Shown here in pieces: positions 51,686 to 58,503 of a DNA stretch of 64,000 nucleotides. The notes under the pieces were generated by a model. That model had not been told where the DNA came from. It ran no database searches and was given only the letters and a program-made list of their open reading frames with translations. Each line of letters begins with the position of its first letter. Position 1 is the first letter of the stretch. Both the position numbers and the translations under genes were made by a program. This DNA comes from ZAX-1 sp046533095 (GTDB lineage Bacteria; Bacillota; Clostridia; Lachnospirales; Lachnospiraceae): assembly GCA_046533095.1 (NCBI GenBank), contig JAJQRA010000020.1:62001-126000 (forward strand). Reading direction: 5' to 3'.

Positions 51686-51937
51686 CTAGCAATTTAGAAA
51701 TTTTTCCATTGCCAGTAAAGCCTCATCTTCATCTGTTCCATCAGCCACGATATTTATTGTCATTCCTTTTGATGGATTAAATGCCATGATACCCATAATG
51801 CTTTTTGCATTGATTCTCTTATCATTACTTTCTAAAGTAATATTACTATCAAACTGGCAGGCAACCTGTACCAATTCAGCTATCGGGTTATTGTGTTTTT
51901 CTGTTACATTTGAAACCGTAATTTCTTTTCCGCTCAT
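51686..51937 (-). CDS. HPr-like phosphocarrier protein
   Basis: An 83-residue HPr-family protein. His15 lies in KHNNP, in the place of the phosphorylated His of LHARP, but Arg17 is replaced by Asn. Ser46 in NAKSIMGIMA is the normal HPr-kinase target. The C-terminus (ADGTDEDEALLAMEKFL) is standard. With Arg17 missing, transfer from enzyme I may be slow, and a Crh-like regulatory role through Ser46 is possible. No PTS gene is nearby. GAGGTGAAAG is the ribosome site. Confidence 0.85.
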   Translation of the reverse strand: MSGKEITVSNVTEKHNNPIAELVQVACQFDSNITLESNDKRINAKSIMGIMAFNPSKGMTINIVADGTDEDEALLAMEKFLNC

Positions 51938-52489
51938 ACTCTTTCACCTCATCATTTTGAAATACATTCAAAAACATTACTACATTTCAATCCAAATGAA
52001 ATATACAACAATTCAGGTTATTTTGCAAGATGCTTTCGACAAAACTAGTAAATTCTTATGAAAGAAAAATTTTTTTATGAAAAAAACTATGCATTTTTTA
52101 TGCATAAATTTTATAAAATAGCAAAAATAATTCCCGCCGCTACGGTAGATGAAAGATAGGGTATGAAAGCACGTAAAAGCCAACGAGTATAAATATTATA
52201 AGGTTAAAAACAGATGATACTTGTACTCTTTCATTATATAACATTTATTCGAATAAAGGAAACAAAAAAATGAATAAATTAAAATATTTTTTTGCCCTGT
52301 AGCAAAATAGCTTGAAATTACAGAATAAAGTTCAGAGAATAAATTAATGTTTGGAGAAGCATAAAAATTGACATAACTCATCTGATTATGATAAACTTAT
52401 TTTATGATATTCATGATGATTCAGAAAGTGCACGGAATCGTGGCGATTTAGGTACACAAGATGTAAAAAAACACCTTGGCTGCAATCTG

Positions 52490-52527
52490 AATTCTCGAGA
52501 TTTTGCTACGAAAAGCACCTCACGTTG
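52490..52527 (-). repeat. Dispersed intergenic repeat, copy iv
   Basis: On the - strand it reads GTGAGGTGCTTTTCGTAGC, then AAAATCTCGAGAATT. It matches copy ii at 34863-34897 at 28 of 32 positions. Confidence 0.65.
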
Positions 52528-52606
52528 TAAGGGGGGCATTGAATAGCTACATAGATTAGAGCATTGCATGAGAATGAAAGGTGCATAAAAAATGGTACCG
52601 TTTGTA

Positions 52607-52615
52607 TGCTATAAT
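52607..52615 (+). promoter_or_regulatory. Extended -10 promoter for the HD-GYP gene
   Basis: TGCTATAAT with TATAAT at 52610-52615, 94 bases upstream of the start. No good -35. Confidence 0.55.
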
Positions 52616-52709
52616 CATTATGGAAATTATTTATAATGGATAGGGAGATGCTATTGTTACAGCTAGCTGTGAAAGGAAACAGGGGGATAAAATTAGAAAG
52701 GACATTTAC

Positions 52710-53750
52710 ATGAGGTATATACCTATTTCAAAAATGAGGGAAGGGATGCCACTTGGACAAGATATATATGATGTTGAAGGGCGCTTGTTGTTGGCCAAGA
52801 ATTTAGTTTTAACCAAAGATTATATTAGGAGTCTCCGGGTTCTTGGATTTGCGGGAGTTTATTGTGGTGATGCCATTTCAAAAGAGGTAGAGCCAGAAGC
52901 GGTAATCAGGCCGATGGTGCAACGTAAAGCACTTAAATTAGTGCACGATTTTTTTACAGTAAGTGACGATACGCCGTCCCAAGAAAGCTTGCAGAATGTT
53001 GTTGCAGAGATGGTTGACGATGCGATTAAGCATGGTGACGTTATGTGCAATCTGATTAATTTAAAGACGTATGATGATTATACCTATTATCACTGCGTGA
53101 ATGTATCGGTTCTTGCGGCTATGATAGGGACGGGATTCAAACTAGGGAAAACGGAAATGACCCAGCTTACAATGGCGGCTTTGCTGCATGATGTGGGCAA
53201 ACGGTTTTTAAATATAGAGATCTTAAATGCACAAAGGAACCTTACCAAGAAAGAAAGGAAAATCATACAGCAGCATCCAGTCCTTGCCTATGATTTTCTA
53301 AAAACGAATTACGACTTTCCACCCCTTGTGTATGCAAGCATTTTACAGCATCATGAATTTTTTAACGGAAAAGGATATCCGGACGGGGCATCTGGCGATG
53401 AGATAACCTTGTATGCCAGAATCATAAAGGTGGCTGACGTGTTTGATGCCCTGACGACAAAAAGGCCGTATCATGAACCTTCCACACCATCTGATACGGT
53501 AGAATATATCGTAAGTAAAGTTGATACTGAATTTGATCGGGAGCTGGTAGATGTTTTTTTAAAGAAGGTAGCAGTATATCCGACTGGATGCGAAGTCGTA
53601 TTGTCAAATGGACAACATGCAATTGTACTTGAAAACTATCAGGATTTTATTCTTCGCCCGAAAGTAAAGGTGATAGGGACGAATGAGATTATGAACTTAA
53701 AAGAAGATCGGTCTGCGCAGAATGTTACTGTTATAAATTTGTTTATGTAG
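52710..53750 (+). CDS. HD-GYP-domain protein (putative c-di-GMP phosphodiesterase)
   Basis: A 346-residue protein. An N-terminal segment of about 110 residues (MRYIPISKMREGMPLGQDIY, a short DUF3391-like lead) is followed by the HD-GYP domain: H in YYHCVNVSVLAA, HD in ALLHDVGKRFL near residue 158, HH-E in ILQHHEFFNGKGYPDG near residue 212 with the GYP tripeptide, and VADVFDALTTKRPYHE near residue 240. The metal ligands look complete, so c-di-GMP hydrolysis is expected. It reads directly toward the corrinoid gene, about 130 bases away; a functional link is not evident. Confidence 0.92.
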   Translation: MRYIPISKMREGMPLGQDIYDVEGRLLLAKNLVLTKDYIRSLRVLGFAGVYCGDAISKEVEPEAVIRPMVQRKALKLVHDFFTVSDDTPSQESLQNVVAEMVDDAIKHGDVMCNLINLKTYDDYTYYHCVNVSVLAAMIGTGFKLGKTEMTQLTMAALLHDVGKRFLNIEILNAQRNLTKKERKIIQQHPVLAYDFLKTNYDFPPLVYASILQHHEFFNGKGYPDGASGDEITLYARIIKVADVFDALTTKRPYHEPSTPSDTVEYIVSKVDTEFDRELVDVFLKKVAVYPTGCEVVLSNGQHAIVLENYQDFILRPKVKVIGTNEIMNLKEDRSAQNVTVINLFM

Positions 53751-53882
53751 TTTGTAGTGAATTTATTGCTTAGGCATGCTACCTTAGAAAGTGTGCACAA
53801 AGAACTTGGAGAAGTGACGGTTAAGTGGATCAGTTATGAAGGTGCCGTTCCTTATCATGAAAATTCAAGGAGGTTTGTTATT

Positions 53883-54539
53883 ATGGTTGATTTACAGAAA
53901 ATCAGCACATACCTGCAGGCAGGAAAATCAAAATTGGTAAAGCAGCTTGTACAAACAGCGATAGAGGAAGGTATAGATTTAAAAAAAATTCTGGAGGAAG
54001 GCCTATTGGCCGGAATGATGATTATCGGTGAAAAATTCAAGAATAATGAAGTGTTTGTGCCGGAGGTACTAATGGCTGCAAGGGCATTAAATTATGGACT
54101 GGCAGTATTAGAACCAAAATTATTAGAAGGCGACATAAAGCCGATTGGTAAAGTCGTGATCGGTACGGTAAAAGGCGATCAGCATGACATTGGTAAAAAT
54201 TTAGTAGCGATGATGCTAAAAGGAGCAGGATTTAACGTAACAGATCTTGGTGTTGACGTAGCGCCGGATGTGTTTGCCGATAAAGCGGAAGAAATTGGTG
54301 CGGATATCATCTGTATGTCCGCCTTGTTAACGACGACAATGTCGCAGATGCAGGAAGTGATTGGGGAATTAGATAGAAGATCCCTGCGCGATCACTATAT
54401 CGTAATGGTAGGCGGGGCACCTGTAACGCAAAGTTTTGCAGAAAAGATTGGTGCGGATTGGTATACGAAGGATGCCGCTACAGCGGCACAGACTGCAAAA
54501 AAAATAATGGAAGTAGAGAAGAACGGAAATAGAAAATAA
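53883..54539 (+). CDS. Methyltransferase-type corrinoid protein
   Basis: A 218-residue cobamide carrier like MtaC/MtbC/MttC. The N-terminal cap helix domain (LVQTAIEEGIDLKKILEEGL) is followed by the B12-binding motif DQHDIGKNLV (D-x-H-x-x-G, near residue 99), SALLTTTMSQMQEVI near residue 144 and the GG of VMVGGAPVTQSFAEKIGADW. AAGGAGG at 53867-53873 fixes the start at 53883; the open frame upstream to 53757 is not homologous. The last codons and stop lie inside a 16-bp minisatellite. No methyltransferase partner (mtaB/mttB/mtbB) is adjacent. Confidence 0.93.
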   Translation: MVDLQKISTYLQAGKSKLVKQLVQTAIEEGIDLKKILEEGLLAGMMIIGEKFKNNEVFVPEVLMAARALNYGLAVLEPKLLEGDIKPIGKVVIGTVKGDQHDIGKNLVAMMLKGAGFNVTDLGVDVAPDVFADKAEEIGADIICMSALLTTTMSQMQEVIGELDRRSLRDHYIVMVGGAPVTQSFAEKIGADWYTKDAATAAQTAKKIMEVEKNGNRK

Positions 54540-54649
54540 TGGAAATAGAAAATAGTGGAAATAGAGAAGAATGGAAGTAGAGAAGAACGGAAATAGAAAA
54601 TAATGGAAATAGAAAATAGTGGAAATAGAGAAGAATGGAAATAGAAAAT
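54506..54649 (+). repeat. 16-bp minisatellite bridging the corrinoid stop and RACo start
   Basis: Nine 16-bp units, such as AATGGAAGTAGAGAAG, AACGGAAATAGAAAAT, AATGGAAATAGAAAAT and AGTGGAAATAGAGAAG. The four form a 64-bp higher-order unit present twice (54506-54569, 54570-54633), and one unit follows (54634-54649). The corrinoid stop (54537-54539) and the next start codon (54648) both lie inside. Confidence 0.92.
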
Positions 54650-56276
54650 GATAGAGGTAAGTGTTTTTCAAGGTGAACGTAAAACAAAGATAAATGGGAA
54701 AGAGCAGGAGTCTATGTGGGATACCTTGATAAGGAACCATATATATTTTAGCGCTGTTTGTGGAGGGAAAGGAACGTGCGGGAAATGTAAAGTGCATTTT
54801 CTTTATGGTGCTCCTGTATTTACAGCTACGGAATGCAATTTTTTTGACAAAGAAAAGTTAGAAGATGGATGGCGTCTTGCTTGCCTTTCTCTTTTAGAGA
54901 AAAACTGTGGCATTGAATTAGAATCGAAAAATGAGATGGATTTTGAAGTGGTGTCGTCATATGGAGGAATAGATGATGAGGTGGGGAATGCCAGGGAAAA
55001 TAGGATAGAGGAGCCGGGCTATTATATTGGAATTGATATTGGAACAACAACGGTTGCCATCAATTTAATTGGGAAAGCAAGCGGTACGATATATCATACT
55101 TATACAACGGTGAATCGGCAGTGCACGGTTGGTACAGATGTGATTTCCCGTATACAAGCATCAAATGAGGGCAAGGGCGAGTGGCTTACAGAAAGTATCC
55201 GAAAAGAGCTCTATGATGGGATAAAAAGTGTTGTAGCCAAAGCAAAAGTTGACTTGGGGAAAGTAGAAAAAATTGCGATTGCCGGGAATACGACAATGCT
55301 TCATTTGCTGATGGGATTTTCCTGTGAAACACTTGGGATATTTCCGTTTACACCAGTGAATGTGAATACAATCGAAACCTCGTTTGAACATTTGTTCACA
55401 CAGCAAATGAACCAGATGCAACCGGTGGAGCAGATGCAGCAAATGAAGCGGGATAAACAAAAAATACCTTGTAGATGTCTTGCCAAAGTGACACTTCTAC
55501 CCGGTATTTCTACTTTTGTAGGCGCAGATATCACTGCGGGTATGTTCGCTTGTGGATTTGATAAATTGAAAAATCCTTCCTTGCTCCTTGATTTAGGGAC
55601 GAATGGAGAGATGGCCTTGGGAAATAAAGATAAAATTATGGTAACTTCTACAGCGGCAGGACCGGCTTTTGAGGGGGGGAATATTTCCTGTGGCATGGGA
55701 AGTGTACAGGGGGCAATCTGTAATGTGGAATTAGGAAATGAAATCCACATTACAACCATTGGCAATAAACCACCTATAGGATTGTGTGGAACAGGAGTGG
55801 TTGAAACGGTCTATGAGCTAATGCATGCGGGGTTTATAGATGATACCGGTGCATTTGATACCCATTTGCAAGAAGACGGCTTTAAATTGGCAGAGACACA
55901 AAAGGGGGAGCCGATTGTTTTTACACAAAAAGATATACGCGAGGTTCAGCTTGCAAAATCTGCAGTACGTGCCGGAATAGAAACATTACTGATCCGCTAT
56001 GGTATAACCTATAAGGAAGTCGATACGGTATTTCTGGCAGGAGGATTCGGCTATAAAATCAATCTGGAAAAAGCCGTGGGGATAGGCATGATACCAAAGG
56101 AATTGGAACGAAAAATTGTAACAGTGGGAAACAGTTCCCTCGGAGGTGCGATAGCATACCTTAGCGAAACAAATGCCATAAAACGTATGGAAGACATAAT
56201 TTATGTGGCAGAGGAAATTGAGCTTTCTATGGATAAAGACTTTCGTGAATTTTATATGGACTATATGTTTTTTTGA
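54648..56276 (+). CDS. RACo-like ATP-dependent corrinoid activator (2Fe-2S + ASKHA)
   Basis: A 542-residue reductive activator of corrinoid proteins. The N-terminus carries a plant-type 2Fe-2S site (Cys38-x5-Cys44-x2-Cys47 and Cys79). After a linker comes an ASKHA ATPase domain of the DUF4445 type: YYIGIDIGTTTVAINLIGKA near residue 126, IAIAGNTTMLHLLMGF near residue 210, SLLLDLGTNGEMALG near residue 312 and VFLAGGFGYKINLEKAVGIG near residue 466. It would re-reduce cob(II)amide in the neighbouring corrinoid protein using ATP. Residues about 250-272 are a Met/Gln-rich insertion (TQQMNQMQPVEQMQQMKRDK). The start has no good ribosome site and lies in the repeat array. Confidence 0.9.
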   Translation: MIEVSVFQGERKTKINGKEQESMWDTLIRNHIYFSAVCGGKGTCGKCKVHFLYGAPVFTATECNFFDKEKLEDGWRLACLSLLEKNCGIELESKNEMDFEVVSSYGGIDDEVGNARENRIEEPGYYIGIDIGTTTVAINLIGKASGTIYHTYTTVNRQCTVGTDVISRIQASNEGKGEWLTESIRKELYDGIKSVVAKAKVDLGKVEKIAIAGNTTMLHLLMGFSCETLGIFPFTPVNVNTIETSFEHLFTQQMNQMQPVEQMQQMKRDKQKIPCRCLAKVTLLPGISTFVGADITAGMFACGFDKLKNPSLLLDLGTNGEMALGNKDKIMVTSTAAGPAFEGGNISCGMGSVQGAICNVELGNEIHITTIGNKPPIGLCGTGVVETVYELMHAGFIDDTGAFDTHLQEDGFKLAETQKGEPIVFTQKDIREVQLAKSAVRAGIETLLIRYGITYKEVDTVFLAGGFGYKINLEKAVGIGMIPKELERKIVTVGNSSLGGAIAYLSETNAIKRMEDIIYVAEEIELSMDKDFREFYMDYMFF

Positions 56277-56315
56277 ATCATAATTGGAAATAACGTGATT
56301 TGACATGATATTTAA

Positions 56316-56344
56316 TTGCTGAAAGAGTTTTGGTATGGTATAAT
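56316..56344 (+). promoter_or_regulatory. Promoter upstream of the NifX-like gene
   Basis: TTGCTG (56316-56321), 17 bases, TATAAT (56339-56344), just after the RACo stop. Confidence 0.6.
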
Positions 56345-56475
56345 TGTAAACACAGTAAAACTTATACCTGCGCCGAGCGAAGCGAAGTGTGCATCCCCCG
56401 GAGGGTTACTATAATTATGAAATAATCATGGTATAATTGTAAATACAGTAAAACTTATACCTGCGCCGAACGAAA
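56335..56475 (+). repeat. Direct repeat of a 46-bp promoter-bearing segment
   Basis: ATGGTATAATTGTAAACACA... (56335-) recurs 93 bases later as ATGGTATAATTGTAAATACA... (56428-); both continue through AAAACTTATACCTGCGCCGA. Each copy has a perfect TATAAT, so the NifX-like gene may have two start sites. Confidence 0.75.
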
Positions 56476-56558
56476 TGAGAAGGATAAGCGATGCCTGAAA
56501 AAAGGATAGCACAGGGAGGCGTGAAAAGAGAAAAACGTAAATTTAAGGAGGTATCATC

Positions 56559-56933
56559 ATGAAAAGTTGGCGTGTTGCCGTTGCAAGTACGGATGGTAAG
56601 GTGATAAATGAACATTTCGGAAAGGCAAAAGAATTTTTAATCGTTGATATAAAAGCAGATGGAACATACGAACTGGTAGAAAGGCGCACCACACCTCCTG
56701 CTTGCAACGGTGGAGAGCATAGCGAGCATGGGATGGAAGACAGCGTGCGCTCCCTTTCAGATTGTGCTGCAGTCTTGGTTGCAAAAATTGGTGGAGGTGC
56801 CGAAAGGGCACTTGCAGCACAGAATATAGTAGCATTTGAGCATCCGGCCTTGATAGACGATGCACTTGTAAAATTGTCAAAATATTTTGTAAAAACGAGC
56901 TACTCCAAACCGATCAGTACCAAGGAAGCTTAA
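56559..56933 (+). CDS. NifX/NafY-type dinitrogenase cofactor-domain protein
   Basis: A 124-residue protein of the NifB/NifX/MTH1175 group: WRVAVASTDGKVINEHFGKA near residue 3, IVDIKADGTYELVERRTTPP near residue 28, and SDCAAVLVAKIGGGAERALA near residue 68. No nitrogenase gene is present, so it more likely binds or escorts a metal cluster in another redox system. AAGGAGG lies before the ATG. The N-H-F-G motif is the family hallmark. Confidence 0.87.
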   Translation: MKSWRVAVASTDGKVINEHFGKAKEFLIVDIKADGTYELVERRTTPPACNGGEHSEHGMEDSVRSLSDCAAVLVAKIGGGAERALAAQNIVAFEHPALIDDALVKLSKYFVKTSYSKPISTKEA

Positions 56934-57167
56934 GCTGTATCTGTATTTTTTTCACTGAAATATTGTTCGCCCATTGCTGGCGACTAAAAAACGAATGCCT
57001 CGTAAAATTCGGGTAGGATGACATATCCAAACGATACGAGGTGTTGCGCTTAAGTCATTGAAATAATCATACCTAAATTGATACAAAATATAGAACTGAA
57101 AACAATGTAAATATGGGGTTTCTAAGTTGGTAGGGCAAAACTCTCCAAAATATGTTAAACTAGAACC
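56934..57167 (+). other. Gap leading into the transposase remnant
   Basis: No gene. It contains CCTCGTA/TACGAGG in inverted orientation (about 56999-57042) and, from about 57115, a stretch resembling an IS upstream region (GGCAAAACTCTCCAAAATA, TTAAACTAGA). Confidence 0.35.
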
Positions 57168-57305
57168 ATGAATTATGAATCTAGTAAAAAACTCAACGAT
57201 GTACGTTTCAAACGCCTAGTTGGCGTGAAACGCACAACATTTAATGGTCCCTCGATTAAAGTGGCAAGAATAGAAAAGCTTAAACAAGAGATGCTTATCC
57301 GATAG
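57168..57305 (+). pseudogene. N-terminal fragment of an IS5-like transposase
   Basis: A 45-codon frame starting MNYESSKKLNDVRFKRLVGV, the standard opening of IS5-family transposases (MNYE-x-x-KL-x-D-x-x-FKRLVGVKR). After about 25 residues the match stops and a stop codon follows. The bulk of the element is gone. It sits in the gap between the NifX-like gene and the methionine block. Confidence 0.55.
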
Positions 57306-57329
57306 GAAGACGAGTATTTTTAGCTTGTT

Positions 57330-58499
57330 TTACTGGACGGCATCTCTAATTCTCTCTAAGGCCGTTTGAAGTAGTTTCCTTGGGCAGGCAATATTGATCC
57401 GAATGAACCCCTCGCCTTCTGGTCCAAACATGGTTCCGTGATCGATCCAGAGCTTTGCTTTTTTAACCATCAAATCGTCAAGTTCCTGCATAGAAAGCGA
57501 CAAGGCGGAAAAGTCAAGCCAGATTAAATATGTCCCTTGTGGATCTATCATTTTGATTTGCGGTAAATGCTCTTTCACGAAATCCCTTGTAAAAGCAAGG
57601 TTTTCTGTTAAATATTTCATTAACGCAAGGAACCAGTCCTTACCGTTTTCATAGGCACTTTGACACGCGACAAGACCCATCGTATTAAGCTGGCTGTAGC
57701 CTGTTTTTACAATTTCAGCTTTGAATTTATGCCGAATGGTAGGACTGGCAATAAAATTATTGGAAATTTGAAGTCCTGCTAAGTTAAACGTCTTGCTTGG
57801 CGAAGTGCAGATGATGGAATTTTCTAAAAATTCTTGACTTAGCGATGAAAAAATAAAATGCTTGTAGCCATTGTAAATAAAATCACAATGTATTTCATCG
57901 GAAACAACCAAAACATGATGTTTCATGCAGATATTCCCCATTTTTTGCAGTTCGTCTTTTGTCCAAACCCGACCAACCGGATTGTGAGGGCTGCATAAAG
58001 CAAATAGCTTGACCTGGTTTTCAACGATTTTCTGCTCAAAATCAGCAAAATCAATCTGATAGCCACCATTTTCATAGACCAATGAATTAACTACTAAGTT
58101 CCTATCATTTGAAAGGACCGACTCCATAAAAGGATAGTAGACAGGCTGTTGAATTAAAACGCTATCCCCCACTTTGGTGAAGCCACGAATTGCCATACAG
58201 ATGGCATACATAATGCCGGGGGTTTTTATAAGCCATTTGCGTTCTATTTCAAAATCAAAGCCGGACACAAACCAGTTCTTGACGGCATGAAAGTAATCGC
58301 CTTTTACTTCCGTATAGCCAAAAATCGCATGATTCGCAGATTCTATAAGCGTTTGCGTAACGCAAGGAGCTGTTTTAAAATCCATGTCGGCAACCCAAAG
58401 CGGCAGCAGGCCCTCTGGCTTTCCGCGTTCTGCCGCAAAATCATATTTTAAGGAATTTGTATGTCTACGTTCAATTATTTCATCAAAATTATAGTTCAT
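57330..58499 (-). CDS. patB: PatB/MalY-type PLP C-S lyase (cystathionine beta-lyase)
   Basis: A 389-residue class I/II PLP enzyme. It has EIIERRHTNSLKYDFAAERG at the start, LPLWVADMDFKTAPCV near residue 33, SPHNPVGRVWTKDELQKMG near residue 165, LVVSDEIHCDFIYNGYKHF near residue 190, and the PLP lysine in SPSKTFNLAGLQISNNFIAS near residue 227. It cleaves cystathionine to homocysteine, pyruvate and ammonia, feeding MetH. ATG 58499 lies four bases past the metH stop, and its ribosome site (ACGAGGTAG) contains that stop, so the two are coupled. Confidence 0.9.
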   Translation of the reverse strand: MNYNFDEIIERRHTNSLKYDFAAERGKPEGLLPLWVADMDFKTAPCVTQTLIESANHAIFGYTEVKGDYFHAVKNWFVSGFDFEIERKWLIKTPGIMYAICMAIRGFTKVGDSVLIQQPVYYPFMESVLSNDRNLVVNSLVYENGGYQIDFADFEQKIVENQVKLFALCSPHNPVGRVWTKDELQKMGNICMKHHVLVVSDEIHCDFIYNGYKHFIFSSLSQEFLENSIICTSPSKTFNLAGLQISNNFIASPTIRHKFKAEIVKTGYSQLNTMGLVACQSAYENGKDWFLALMKYLTENLAFTRDFVKEHLPQIKMIDPQGTYLIWLDFSALSLSMQELDDLMVKKAKLWIDHGTMFGPEGEGFIRINIACPRKLLQTALERIRDAVQ

Positions 58500-58503
58500 A
58501 AAG

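Larger units (their letters stand above)
51938..52709. other. 0.77-kb gap without a gene
   Basis: AT-rich. It contains an ATGCAT-N5-ATGCAT inverted pair (52089-52105) upstream of the HPr-like gene, dispersed repeat copy iv (52490-52527) and the extended -10 for the HD-GYP gene. No riboswitch fold or tRNA was recognised, and the open frames lack ribosome sites. Confidence 0.55.

Noticed and set aside
51938..52709. Possible c-di-GMP riboswitch upstream of the HD-GYP gene
   Set aside because: I looked for the conserved GEMM-type core and tetraloop receptor and saw none.
53757..53882. 42-residue N-terminal extension of the corrinoid protein
   Set aside because: No ribosome site at the upstream start, whereas AAGGAGG precedes 53883, where the family homology begins.
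56559..56933. Nitrogen-fixation function for the NifX-like gene
   Set aside because: No nif structural or assembly genes are in the window; the domain occurs widely outside nitrogen fixation.
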